From Actinomycetes bacterium (GTDB taxonomy: Bacteria; Actinomycetota; Actinomycetes; Prado026), in NCBI GenBank assembly GCA_025455945.1, contig JALOLN010000004.1:1-29130 (forward strand): DNA of 29,130 nt, given 5' to 3'. Shown piece after piece: positions 7,350-15,005 of the stretch (positions are counted from its first letter, which is position 1; the number at the start of each line of letters is the position of its first letter). The notes under the pieces are model-generated. The model had not been told where the DNA came from. It made no database searches and saw only the letters and a list, made by a program, of their open reading frames with translations. A program made the translations under genes and the position numbers.

Positions 7350-8939
7350 GTGAGCAAGCCTGTCGTCCTCATCGCAGAAGAGCTCTCGCCAGCCACGGTC
7401 GAGGCCCTCGGCCCGGACTTCGAGGTCCGCTCCTGCGACGGCGCCGACCGCGCGCAGCTGCTGCCCGCCCTGGCCGACGCCGATGCCGTCCTCATCCGCA
7501 GCGCCACGAAGATGGACGCCGAGGCGATCGGTGCCGCCCGCCGGCTGAAGGTCATCGCCCGCGCCGGTGTCGGGCTCGACAACGTCGACGTGCCGGCGGC
7601 CACCCAGGCCGGCGTCATGGTGGTGAACGCGCCGCAGTCGAACATCGTCAGCGCCGCCGAGCTCGCGGTCGGTCTGCTCATCGCGTCCGCGCGCAACATC
7701 GTGCCGGCCAACGCCGCGCTGCGGGCCGGGGAGTGGAAGCGGTCGAAGTACAGCGGCGCGGAGATCTACGACAAGGTGCTCGGCGTCGTGGGCCTCGGGC
7801 GCATCGGCGTCCTCGTCGCCCAGCGGCTGTCCGCGTTCGGCATGCGTGTCATCGCCTACGACCCCTACGTGCAGGCCCCGCGGGCCGCGCAGATCGGCGT
7901 CCGGCTGGTCTCCCTCGACGAGCTGCTCGCCGAGTCGGACTTCATCTCCGTGCACCTGCCCAAGACCCCGGAGACCGTGGGCCTCATCGGGGCCGAGGCG
8001 CTGCGCAAGGTCAAGCCCACCGCGCGCATCATCAACGCGGCGCGGGGCGGGATCGTCGACGAGGCAGCCCTCTACGACGCGCTGGCCGAGAAGCGGATCG
8101 CCGGCGCGGGGCTGGACGTCTTCGCCAAGGAGCCGTGCACGGACAGCCCGCTGTTCGGGCTGGACACGGTCGTCGCGACGCCGCACCTGGGCGCGAGCAC
8201 CGACGAGGCGCAGGAGAAGGCCGGCATCGCGGTCGCCCGGTCGGTCCGCCTGGCGCTGGCCGGCGAGCTGGTGCCGGACGCCGTCAACGTGCAGGGCGGG
8301 GTCATCGCCGAGGACGTGCGCCCGGGGCTGCCGCTGGCGGAGCGGCTCGGCCGGATCTTCACCGCCCTCGCCGGCGGTGTGGCGGCCCGCATCGACGTGG
8401 AGGTCCGCGGCGAGATCGCGGCGCACGACGTCTCGGTCCTCGAGCTCGCGGCCCTCAAGGGCGTGTTCTCCGACGTCGTCGAGGAGTCGGTCTCCTACGT
8501 CAACGCACCACTGCTGGCCAAGGAGCGCGGCGTCGAGGTGGCCCTGCTGACCAGCGCGGACAGCCCCGACCACCGCAACCTGCTCACGGTGCGCGGCACG
8601 CTGCCGACGGGAGACGTCGTGTCGGTGTCCGGGACCCTCATCGGCCCCAAGCGGATCGAGAAGCTGGTGGAGGTGGACGGCTTCGACATCGACCTGGTCC
8701 CCACCGAGCACATGCTCTTCTTCCGCTACCACGACAAGCCGCGCGTGGTCGGATCAGTCGGCAGGCTGATAGGGGACGCGGGCATCAACATCGGGGGCAT
8801 GCAGGTGAGCCGCGACGAGAAGGGCGGCCACGCGCTGATGGCCCTCACCGTCGACTCCGCCGTTCCGGCGGCCGTCGTCAGCGAGATCGCGGCGCAGATC
8901 GGGGCGCACTCCGGCCGGGCCGTCGACCTCGAGGACTGA
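7350..8939 (+). CDS. serA: D-3-phosphoglycerate dehydrogenase (long, ACT-containing form)
   Basis: SerA oxidises 3-phosphoglycerate to 3-phosphohydroxypyruvate, the first step of serine synthesis. The 529-residue protein has the long type I architecture. The catalytic and Rossmann domains contain GLGRIG (148-153) and the catalytic residues Arg232, Glu261 and His279. The intervening allosteric substrate-binding domain covers about 315-450, and a C-terminal ACT domain (about 455-529, with FRYHDKPRVVGSVGRLIGDAGINIGGMQVSR) is the serine-binding regulatory module in the mycobacterial enzyme. A GTG start is preceded by a GAGGAA-like site at 7341-7346. A TAGACT hexamer at 7313-7318 could be its own -10. 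leuB follows after only 4 bp, so serine and leucine/isoleucine genes share a transcript here. Confidence 0.96.
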   Translation: MSKPVVLIAEELSPATVEALGPDFEVRSCDGADRAQLLPALADADAVLIRSATKMDAEAIGAARRLKVIARAGVGLDNVDVPAATQAGVMVVNAPQSNIVSAAELAVGLLIASARNIVPANAALRAGEWKRSKYSGAEIYDKVLGVVGLGRIGVLVAQRLSAFGMRVIAYDPYVQAPRAAQIGVRLVSLDELLAESDFISVHLPKTPETVGLIGAEALRKVKPTARIINAARGGIVDEAALYDALAEKRIAGAGLDVFAKEPCTDSPLFGLDTVVATPHLGASTDEAQEKAGIAVARSVRLALAGELVPDAVNVQGGVIAEDVRPGLPLAERLGRIFTALAGGVAARIDVEVRGEIAAHDVSVLELAALKGVFSDVVEESVSYVNAPLLAKERGVEVALLTSADSPDHRNLLTVRGTLPTGDVVSVSGTLIGPKRIEKLVEVDGFDIDLVPTEHMLFFRYHDKPRVVGSVGRLIGDAGINIGGMQVSRDEKGGHALMALTVDSAVPAAVVSEIAAQIGAHSGRAVDLED

Positions 8940-8943
8940 CGGC

Positions 8944-9990
8944 ATGACGCAACGGATCCGGCTGGCCGTCATCGGCGGCGACGGCATCGGCCCGGAGGTG
9001 GTGGCCGAGGCGCTCAAGGTCCTCGATGCGCTCGCACCGGCGCATGGTCTCGCGGTGGAGCGCACCGACTACGACCTCGGCGCCCGGCGCTGGCTGGCCA
9101 CCGGGGAGACGCTCCCGGACGCCGTCCTCGCGGAGCTGCGCGAGCACGACGCCATCCTGCTGGGCGCGATCGGCGACCCGGGGGTGCCCAGCGGTGTGCT
9201 GGAGCGCGGGCTGCTGCTGCGGCTGCGCTTCGAGCTCGACCACTACGTCAACCTCCGACCCGCCCGGCTGTACCCCGGTGTGGTGTCGCCGCTGGCCGAC
9301 CCCGGCGAGATCGACTTCGTCGTGGTCCGCGAGGGGACCGAGGGACCGTACGTCGGCAACGGCGGCGCGATCCGCGTCGGGACGCCGCAGGAGGTGGCCA
9401 ACGAGGTCAGCGTCAACACGGCTTTCGGCGTCGAGCGGGTGGTGCGCGACGCCTTCCGGCGGGCGGCCGCCCGGCCGCGGCGTCGGCTGACCCTGGTGCA
9501 CAAGCACAACGTCCTCGTCCACGCCGGGCACCTGTGGCGGCGCACCGTGGAGCGGGTGCAGCCGGAGTTCCCCGACGTCACGACCGACTACCTGCACGTG
9601 GACGCGGCGACGATCTTCCTGGTGACCGACCCGGCCCGGTTCGATGTCGTCGTCACGGACAACCTGTTCGGCGACATCGTGACCGACCTCGCGGCGGCGG
9701 TGACCGGCGGGATCGGCCTGGCGGCCAGCGGGAACGTCAACCCCGACCGGACGACGCCCTCGATGTTCGAGCCGGTGCACGGGTCGGCGCCGGACATCGC
9801 CGGACAGGGCCTGGCCGACCCGACGGCCGCCGTCCTCTCGGTCGCGCTGCTGCTCGACCACCTCGGGCTGCCGGCCGCCGCCGGACAGGTCGAGGCCGCG
9901 GTCGCGGCCGACCTGGCCGAGCGCGGCTCAGCGCCACGGCGCGCGACCGCGGCGGTCGGCGACGCGGTCGCCGCTCGGGTCGTGGGCTGA
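8944..9990 (+). CDS. leuB: 3-isopropylmalate dehydrogenase
   Basis: LeuB oxidatively decarboxylates 3-isopropylmalate to the leucine keto acid precursor and, in the citramalate route, 3-methylmalate to 2-ketobutyrate. The 348-residue protein begins RIRLAVIGGDGIGPEVVAEALKVL, the family N-terminus. It has the substrate-arginine region (LLLRLRFELDHYVNLRPARLYPG), the Mg-binding segment DNLFGDIVTDL (Asp239-Asp244 and Asp248) and the nucleotide-binding loop EPVHGSAPDIAGQGLADP. It starts four bases after serA. It is separated from leuC-leuD, which lie at the end of the window. Isocitrate dehydrogenase or tartrate dehydrogenase are relatives, but length and context favour LeuB. Confidence 0.94.
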   Translation: MTQRIRLAVIGGDGIGPEVVAEALKVLDALAPAHGLAVERTDYDLGARRWLATGETLPDAVLAELREHDAILLGAIGDPGVPSGVLERGLLLRLRFELDHYVNLRPARLYPGVVSPLADPGEIDFVVVREGTEGPYVGNGGAIRVGTPQEVANEVSVNTAFGVERVVRDAFRRAAARPRRRLTLVHKHNVLVHAGHLWRRTVERVQPEFPDVTTDYLHVDAATIFLVTDPARFDVVVTDNLFGDIVTDLAAAVTGGIGLAASGNVNPDRTTPSMFEPVHGSAPDIAGQGLADPTAAVLSVALLLDHLGLPAAAGQVEAAVAADLAERGSAPRRATAAVGDAVAARVVG

Positions 9991-9994
9991 CCGG

Positions 9995-10006
9995 TACGGT
10001 TCCGCC
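9995..10006 (+). promoter_or_regulatory. Candidate -10 element for a leaderless ilvE transcript
   Basis: TACGGT (9995-10000) lies exactly six bases before the ilvE ATG, and no ribosome binding site is present in the 16-bp gap after leuB. This suggests a separate leaderless transcript for ilvE in addition to read-through from serA-leuB. Confidence 0.45.
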
Positions 10007-11101
10007 ATGACCTCGATCGAGCTGCGGCCGAGCAGCAGCCCGCTGCCGGCTGCCGAGCGGGAAGCCCGGCTCGCCGATCCCGGGTTCGGCCGCTACTTCA
10101 CCGACCACATGGTGACGATCCGCTGGTCGGCGGGGAGTGGGTGGCACGACGCCGAGCTCGTTCCCTACGGCCCGCTCGAGCTCGACCCCGCCGTCATGGT
10201 CCTGCACTACGGCCAGGCGATCTTCGAGGGGCTGAAGGCCTACCGGCATCCCGACGGCTCGGTGGCTCTGTTCCGCCCGCTGGAGAACGCCCGCCGGTTC
10301 CAGCGGTCGGCGCGCCGGCTGGCCATGCCCGAGCTGCCCGAGGGCCTCTTCCTCGCGGCCATCGAGGCGCTGGTCCGGCAGGACCGGGCCTGGGTGCCGA
10401 CCGGGGTCGACCAGAGCCTGTACCTGCGACCCTTCATGTTCGCGACCGAGGTCGGGCTCGGCGTGCGACCGTCCGACTCCTACCTCTTCCTGCTCATCGC
10501 CTCCCCGGCGGGCGCCTACTTCAGGGGCGGCGTCCGCCCGGTGACGGTGTGGCTGTCGGAGGAGTTCTCCCGGGCGGCGCCCGGCGGGACCGGTGAGGCC
10601 AAGTGCGCGGGCAACTACGCAGCCTCCCTGGTGGCGCAGGCCGCGGCGGCCGAGCAGGGCTGCGACCAGGTGGTGTGGCTGGATGCCGTGGAGCACCGGT
10701 GGGTCGAGGAGATGGGCGGGATGAACCTGTACTTCGTGCAGGGCTCCGGTTCGTCGGCCCGACTGCTCACCCCCGGCCTGACCGGGACCCTGCTCCCCGG
10801 CGTGACGCGGGACTCGTTGCTGCAGCTCGCTGCGGACCTCGGATACGGCGCGGACGAGAGCCGCATCTCCGTCGACGACTGGCGCGAGGGCAACGCCTCC
10901 GGCGAGATCAGCGAGGTGTTCGCCTGCGGCACGGCGGCGGTCATCACGCCGGTCGGCGTGGTGCGCTCCGCCCGGCACGAGTGGAGCGTCGGCGACGGCC
11001 AGCCCGGGCCGGTGACCCAGCGGCTGCGCCAGGCGCTGCTCGACATCCAGACCGGGGTGGCCCCTGACCCGCACGGCTGGGTCCATCGGCTCTCCCTCTA
11101 G
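10007..11101 (+). CDS. ilvE: Branched-chain amino acid aminotransferase
   Basis: IlvE is the PLP-dependent class IV transaminase that makes valine, leucine and isoleucine from their keto acids with glutamate. The 364-residue length and N-terminal segment (GFGRYFTDHMVTIRW) place it in the larger BCAT type common in actinobacteria and eukaryotes. LHYGQAIFEGLKAYRHPDG is the family substrate-loop region. The PLP lysine is Lys199 in GEAKCAGNYAASL. EEMGGMNLYFV and LTGTLLPGVTRDS are the cofactor-phosphate segments. It ends 24 bp before cimA, whose own ribosome binding site lies in that gap. Confidence 0.96.
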   Translation: MTSIELRPSSSPLPAAEREARLADPGFGRYFTDHMVTIRWSAGSGWHDAELVPYGPLELDPAVMVLHYGQAIFEGLKAYRHPDGSVALFRPLENARRFQRSARRLAMPELPEGLFLAAIEALVRQDRAWVPTGVDQSLYLRPFMFATEVGLGVRPSDSYLFLLIASPAGAYFRGGVRPVTVWLSEEFSRAAPGGTGEAKCAGNYAASLVAQAAAAEQGCDQVVWLDAVEHRWVEEMGGMNLYFVQGSGSSARLLTPGLTGTLLPGVTRDSLLQLAADLGYGADESRISVDDWREGNASGEISEVFACGTAAVITPVGVVRSARHEWSVGDGQPGPVTQRLRQALLDIQTGVAPDPHGWVHRLSL

Positions 11102-11125
11102 CGACCTTCCGGCAGGAGACCAGCC

Positions 11126-12754
11126 ATGCCCCCCGTGGACGATGCCTTCCACGTGTTCGACACCACGCTGCGTGACGGCGCCCAGCGGGAGGGGATCTCC
11201 TACTCGGTCGCCGACAAGCTCGCGGTGGCCCGCCTGCTGGACGACTTCGGTGTGGGGTTCATCGAGGGTGGCTGGCCGGGTGCCCTGCCCAAGGACACCG
11301 AGTTCTTCGCCCGTGCGGCGGCGGGCGAGCTGGCGCTGTCCACCGCCCAGCTGGTCGCGTTCGGTGCGACGCGGCGGGCCGGCGTCCGGGTGCAGGACGA
11401 CGCCCAGGTGCGCGCCCTGCTGGACTCCCGGGCCCCCGTCGTCACTCTGGTGGCCAAGTCTGACGTCCGGCACGTGGCCGAGGCGCTGCGCACCACCGAG
11501 GACGAGAACCTCGCGATGGTGCGCGACACGGTCGCGTTCCTCGTCGGTGAGGGCCGGCGGGTCTTCCTCGACTGCGAGCACTTCTTCGACGGCTACGCGC
11601 ACGACCCGGACTACGGGGTGCTGCTGCTCGAGACGGCGTTCGAGGCGGGGGCGTCGGTCGGCGTCCTGTGCGACACCAACGGCGGGATGCTGCCGGGGCG
11701 GCTGCACGCCATCGTGGCGGACGTCGCCCGCCGCTCGGGTGTCCGGCTCGGCATCCACTGCCAGGACGACACCGGCTGCGCCGTGGCGAACACCATCGCC
11801 GCCGTCGAGGCCGGTGCCACCCACGTGCAGTGCACCGCGAACGGGTACGGCGAGCGCACCGGGAACGCCGACCTGTTCGTCGTCGTGCCCAACCTCGAGC
11901 TCAAGCTCGGGATGACGGTGCTGCCCCCGGGGCGGCTGCCCGAGGCGGTCCGCGTGGCCCATGCGATCGCCGAGATCGCCAACCTGCCACCGGACACCCA
12001 CCAGCCGTACGTGGGGACGTCGTCGTTCGCGCACAAGGCGGGCCTGCACGCCTCGGCGCTGAAGGTGGCCGCGGACCTCTACAGCCACTGCGACCCGGCG
12101 GACGTCGGCAACGACACCCGCATCCTCGTCACGGAGATGGCCGGGCGGGCCTCGGTGGAGCTCAAGGGCCGAGAGCTCGGCTACGACCTCTCGGCGGAGC
12201 CCGAGGCCATCGGCCGGGTGGTCGAGCGGGTGAAGGACCTCGAGTCACAGGGCTGGACGTTCGAGGCGGCCGACGCCTCGTTCGAGCTGCTGCTGCGGGA
12301 GGAGCTCCCGGGCGGCCGGCCGTACCAGTTCGACGTCGAGAGCTGGCGGACCATCATCGAGCAGCGCCCGGACGGCACGGTGCAGGCCGAGGCAACGGTG
12401 AAGGTGCACGCCGGCGGGGAGCGGATCATCGCCACGCGCGAGGGAAACGGCCCGGTCAACGCCCTCGACAACGCCCTGCGGGCGGCGCTGCGGCGGACCT
12501 TCCCCGACCTGCGGCGGCTCGAGCTCGTCGACTACAAGGTGCGGATCCTCGCCGGTCGGGCGGGCACCGGGGCCGTGACGAGGGTGCTCGTCACCACCAG
12601 CGACGGTGAGCGCGAGTGGAGCACGGTCGGCGTCCACGAGAACGTCATCGCGGCGTCCTGGACCGCCATCTCCGAGGCGGTGGCGTACGGCCTGCTCCGC
12701 CTGGGCCCCGCCGCACCCCCCTCCGCACCCCCCGCCGCGCCTACGGTCCAGTAG
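11126..12754 (+). CDS. cimA: (R)-citramalate synthase
   Basis: CimA condenses pyruvate with acetyl-CoA to (R)-citramalate, opening a threonine-independent route to 2-ketobutyrate and isoleucine. The 542-residue protein begins with the DRE-TIM motif FDTTLRDGAQREGISYSVAD; the REGISYS form is typical of the CimA branch and not of LeuA. HCQDDTGCAVANTIAAVEAG and GYGERTGNADL are the metal and substrate motifs, and VGTSSFAHKAGLHASAL contains the acetyl-CoA-side His residues. The C-terminal third (about 390-525) is the LeuA-type allosteric dimerisation domain, usually the site of isoleucine feedback. AGGAGA precedes the ATG. The last residues are an Ala/Pro-rich tail, and the stop codon lies inside a 31-bp inverted repeat shared with the far side of the next gene, so the 3' end may have been reshaped by an insertion. 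Confidence 0.92.
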   Translation: MPPVDDAFHVFDTTLRDGAQREGISYSVADKLAVARLLDDFGVGFIEGGWPGALPKDTEFFARAAAGELALSTAQLVAFGATRRAGVRVQDDAQVRALLDSRAPVVTLVAKSDVRHVAEALRTTEDENLAMVRDTVAFLVGEGRRVFLDCEHFFDGYAHDPDYGVLLLETAFEAGASVGVLCDTNGGMLPGRLHAIVADVARRSGVRLGIHCQDDTGCAVANTIAAVEAGATHVQCTANGYGERTGNADLFVVVPNLELKLGMTVLPPGRLPEAVRVAHAIAEIANLPPDTHQPYVGTSSFAHKAGLHASALKVAADLYSHCDPADVGNDTRILVTEMAGRASVELKGRELGYDLSAEPEAIGRVVERVKDLESQGWTFEAADASFELLLREELPGGRPYQFDVESWRTIIEQRPDGTVQAEATVKVHAGGERIIATREGNGPVNALDNALRAALRRTFPDLRRLELVDYKVRILAGRAGTGAVTRVLVTTSDGEREWSTVGVHENVIAASWTAISEAVAYGLLRLGPAAPPSAPPAAPTVQ

Positions 12755-12766
12755 GGAACGCTCTGC
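12736..12766 (+). repeat. Left copy of 31-bp inverted repeat
   Basis: Every base of 12736-12766 equals the reverse complement of 13837-13867; the match fails on the next base at both ends. This copy overlaps the last five codons and the TAG stop of cimA. Confidence 0.95.
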
Positions 12767-12802
12767 GGCGCCCGCGCGCCGTGAACGCTCCCTGTGGGAC
12801 CG
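12744..12802 (+). terminator. Long hairpin at the cimA 3' end
   Basis: Arms 12744-12763 and 12783-12802 pair at 15 of 20 positions plus two G-T wobbles. The loop itself contains GGCGC/GCGCC (12767-12771 with 12776-12780). It begins inside the cimA coding end and could terminate cimA transcription, though no T-run follows. Confidence 0.5.
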
Positions 12803-12878
12803 CGCGTCGTCCACAGGTGATGCGTGCGGCCGGCTACCGGCACCGACGCGGTGGGACCGTCGTGCGGTGCGCCCACCC

Positions 12879-13814
12879 ATGCCTCCGTCCCTGCCGGTCA
12901 CCGCCGCGGCCCTGGTCGCGGCGAGAGGCGGTGTGCTCACCGTCGCCGAGGCGCGTGCGTGGGGAGTGCCGTACCCCAGGATCCGCCGGCTGGTCGCGGC
13001 CGCGCGCTGGGTGCCGGTGTTCGGATCGGTGCTCGCCGTGGACGGCGCACATCCGACGGACCCCTGGCCGCTGTCGTGGGCGGCCCGGCTCGCGACCGGT
13101 GGGGTGCCCAGCCACACCCTGGCGGCGGCGCTGCACGGCCTGCCGGTGCCGGCGTCGCCTACGGTTCACGTCGTCGGACCGCGTCGGGTGCACGCTGCTG
13201 TCACCGGGGTGTGCGAGCACCGGGCGATGATCGCGGACGACGAGGTGGTGAGCCTCAGCCGCCATGGCGCCCGCCTCCCCGTCACCGGGCCGGTGCGAAC
13301 GGTCCTCGACTGCGTCGCGACCCTGGCGGCGGAGCCGGCCCGGACCCTGGCGTTCGCCGCCGTCCAGAAGTCGCTGGTGACGGTGGCGGCCCTGGACACG
13401 GGGCTGGCCCGGTTCCACGGCCGCCGCGGTGTCCGCCTCATGCGGGCCCGAGTGGACGAGCTGCGGTCGGGGGCGCACTCGGTGGGGGAGTGGCGGCTGC
13501 ACGAGGTGCTGCGCGCCGCGGGTGTTGAAGGCTGGGAGGCGAACGTCCCCATCCTCGTCGACGGTCGAGTCGTGGCGGTCGCCGACCTACTGGTCCGACG
13601 AACGCGGCTAGTGATCGAGTTCGACGGGCGCCGCTACCACGAGGCCCTCGACCGGCGCCGCTACGACCGGGCCCGCGACCGGCTGCTCGTCACCCTCGGC
13701 TACACCTTGCTGCGCTTCGACTGGGCCGACGTCGTCGACCATCCGGAGCGCGTCGTGCGCGAGATCAGGGCCGTGCTGGCCGGCCTCGAGGGCCGTCGCG
13801 CGGTCTCCTGGTGA
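12879..13814 (+). CDS. DUF559 (Vsr-like nuclease fold) protein with AbiEi-like N-terminus
   Basis: The function of this 311-residue protein is not known. The C-terminal part (about 200-302) has the DUF559 pattern, a PD-(D/E)XK/Vsr-like fold: Glu204 in GEWRLHEVLRAAG, Asp236 in VADLLV, then the core IEFDGRRYH (Glu247, Asp249, His254), RYDRARDRLL and GYTLLRFDWADV. The N-terminus (about 7-50) resembles the winged-helix AbiEi-type antitoxin domain often joined to it (AARGGVLTVAEARAWGV). Residues of a metal-dependent nuclease site appear intact, so DNA cleavage is possible but unproven. The ATG at 12879 gives the usual family N-terminus; a GTG four codons upstream (12867) is possible. No good ribosome binding site is seen. 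The gene stands alone between the arms of a perfect 31-bp inverted repeat. Confidence 0.75.
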   Translation: MPPSLPVTAAALVAARGGVLTVAEARAWGVPYPRIRRLVAAARWVPVFGSVLAVDGAHPTDPWPLSWAARLATGGVPSHTLAAALHGLPVPASPTVHVVGPRRVHAAVTGVCEHRAMIADDEVVSLSRHGARLPVTGPVRTVLDCVATLAAEPARTLAFAAVQKSLVTVAALDTGLARFHGRRGVRLMRARVDELRSGAHSVGEWRLHEVLRAAGVEGWEANVPILVDGRVVAVADLLVRRTRLVIEFDGRRYHEALDRRRYDRARDRLLVTLGYTLLRFDWADVVDHPERVVREIRAVLAGLEGRRAVSW

Positions 13815-13847
13815 ACGTTCTGACGCCTCGGCGTCGGCAGAGCGTTC
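13813..13847. terminator. Hairpin at the end of the DUF559 gene, possibly bidirectional
   Basis: GAACGTTCT (13813-13821) pairs with AGAGCGTTC (13839-13847), and inside this GACGCC (13822-13827) pairs with GGCGTC (13830-13835). It begins at the DUF559 stop codon and sits between two convergent genes. Confidence 0.55.
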
Positions 13848-13867
13848 CCTACTGGACCGTAGGCGCG
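13837..13867 (-). repeat. Right copy of 31-bp inverted repeat
   Basis: Exact reverse complement of 12736-12766. It lies between the stop codons of two convergent genes and ends six bases before the stop of the HiPIP-like gene. Confidence 0.95.
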
Positions 13868-13872
13868 AACGC

Positions 13873-14130
13873 TCAGGAGGCGGGGATCTCCTCCCACCAC
13901 TGGCACCACCACTCGTCGCCGACGAGGATGCGCAGCTGCGGGTGCCAGCAGTACGAGACGTCCTTGTCCGTGTCGAGGTAGTACAGGCAGTTGCCGCACT
14001 TCTCGTCCTGGTACGGCTTGCCGCGCAGGATGGCGTCCTCCGCGAGGTGGCCCAGCTTGGTGGCCAGCTCCTCGTCGACCGGCTGCGGCTCGGGCGCCTG
14101 GATGACCTCGTCGTAGAGGTTCTCGCTCAT
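13873..14130 (-). CDS. Small HiPIP-like four-cysteine protein
   Basis: The 85-residue protein has four cysteines (45, 48, 61, 76) spaced C-x2-C-x12-C-x14-C. This, with the aromatic context around the last one (DEWWCQWWE), resembles the [4Fe-4S] cluster motif of high-potential iron-sulfur proteins. There is no signal peptide or Tat motif, unlike classic periplasmic HiPIPs, so a cytoplasmic electron carrier or redox-sensing role would be inferred; zinc binding is an alternative. The acidic N-terminal 40 residues (EPEPQPVDEELATKLGHLAEDA) may form a helix. The ATG at 14130 is set by GGGAGGA eight bases upstream. The gene is convergent with the DUF559 gene and divergent from the fumarylacetoacetate-hydrolase gene. 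Confidence 0.7.
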   Translation of the reverse strand: MSENLYDEVIQAPEPQPVDEELATKLGHLAEDAILRGKPYQDEKCGNCLYYLDTDKDVSYCWHPQLRILVGDEWWCQWWEEIPAS

Positions 14131-14214
14131 CGGGGGGGTCCTCCCGTCATCAGGGTTGACATGAGAACGTCTATCACCCGACCCCGGGGCGCCGACCACG
14201 GGGGTGCGCGGCGG

Positions 14215-14228
14215 TACCCTTGCGTCCC
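14215..14228 (+). promoter_or_regulatory. Candidate leaderless promoter -10 for the FAA-hydrolase gene
   Basis: TACCCT (14215-14220) is eight bases before the GTG start at 14229, and no ribosome binding site is visible. The transcript would begin at or next to the start codon. Confidence 0.45.
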
Positions 14229-15005
14229 GTGCGCATCGCCCGGTTCTCCGTCGCCGAGCAGGTGGCGTTCGGTGTCGTGGACGGCGACCCGGACGCCGGG
14301 ACCGCCAGCGTCACGGCGCTCAAGGGACACCCGTTCGGGCCGTTCGAGCTCTCCACGGCACGCTTCCCGCTGGGCGACGTCCGGCTGCTGGCCCCGGTGC
14401 TGCCCAGCAAGGTCGTGGCCATCGGCAAGAACTACGCCGACCACGCCCGGGAGATGGGCAGCGAGCCCCCGGCCGAGCCGGTCGTGTTCCTCAAGCCGTC
14501 CACGTCCGTGGTCGGACCGGGTGACCCGATCGTGCTGCCGCGGCTGTCCGACGAGGTGCACCACGAGGCCGAGCTGGCCGTCGTGATCGGCCGGCTGTCC
14601 CGGGAGGTGCCGGTGGAGCGGGCGCTGGAGACGGTGCTCGGCTACACCTGCGCGAACGACGTCACCGCCCGCGACCTGCAGCGCACCGACGGGCAGTGGA
14701 CCCGCGCCAAGGGCTTCGACTCGTTCTGCCCGCTCGGGCCGTGGGTGGTCACCGGACTCGACGCCGCCGACCTGGCCGTCGAGTGCCGGGTGGACGGCGA
14801 GCTGCGCCAGCACGGCCGCACCCGCGACCTGCTGCGCGGCGTCGCCGAGCTCATCTCGTACGTGACGGCGGTGATGACGCTGCTGCCCGGCGACGTGCTG
14901 CTCACCGGGACACCGGCCGGCGTGGGGCCGCTGCACGCCGGTGCGCAGGTCGCGGTGACCATCGAGGGCATCGGCACCCTGACCAACCGGGTGGTGGCCG
15001 CGTGA
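14229..15005 (+). CDS. Fumarylacetoacetate hydrolase family protein
   Basis: The 258-residue protein has a short N-terminal domain followed by the FAH catalytic fold. KVVAIGKNYADHAREMG (61-77) opens the domain. The metal ligands are Glu113 and Glu115 (HHEAELAVVIG) and Asp144 (CANDVTARD). GQWTRAKGFDSFCPLGPWVV and GDVLLTGTPAGVGPL complete the family signature. Members hydrolyse or decarboxylate acylpyruvates, oxaloacetate or 2-hydroxyhepta-2,4-diene-1,7-dioate; the substrate here is not known. The GTG at 14229 gives the family start MRIARFSV. Its stop overlaps the GTG of gltX (GTGA), so the two are translationally coupled, an association widely seen in actinobacteria but without a known functional reason. 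Confidence 0.9.
   Translation: MRIARFSVAEQVAFGVVDGDPDAGTASVTALKGHPFGPFELSTARFPLGDVRLLAPVLPSKVVAIGKNYADHAREMGSEPPAEPVVFLKPSTSVVGPGDPIVLPRLSDEVHHEAELAVVIGRLSREVPVERALETVLGYTCANDVTARDLQRTDGQWTRAKGFDSFCPLGPWVVTGLDAADLAVECRVDGELRQHGRTRDLLRGVAELISYVTAVMTLLPGDVLLTGTPAGVGPLHAGAQVAVTIEGIGTLTNRVVAA

Larger units (their letters stand above)
12736..13867. mobile_element. Candidate inverted-repeat-bounded unit carrying a DUF559 gene
   Basis: The unit is bounded by a perfect 31-bp inverted repeat (12736-12766 and 13837-13867) and contains one gene. Each end folds into a strong hairpin. The octamer GAACGCTC, or a one-base variant, occurs five times, all at the ends (12756, 12783, 13813, 13840 on the complementary strand, 13867). 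No transposase and no obvious target-site duplication were found. The unit could be a small mobile element, a REP/BIME-like repeat pair that gathered around the gene, or two related terminators. Mobility is an inference. Confidence 0.45.

Noticed and set aside
9737..12088. Long minus-strand open frame opposite ilvE and cimA
   Set aside because: Antisense shadow of conserved genes with low-complexity composition and no family motif.
12736..13867. Insertion sequence with a transposase
   Set aside because: The enclosed gene is DUF559 and not a DDE or HUH transposase, and no target-site duplication is evident; kept only as a candidate mobile unit.
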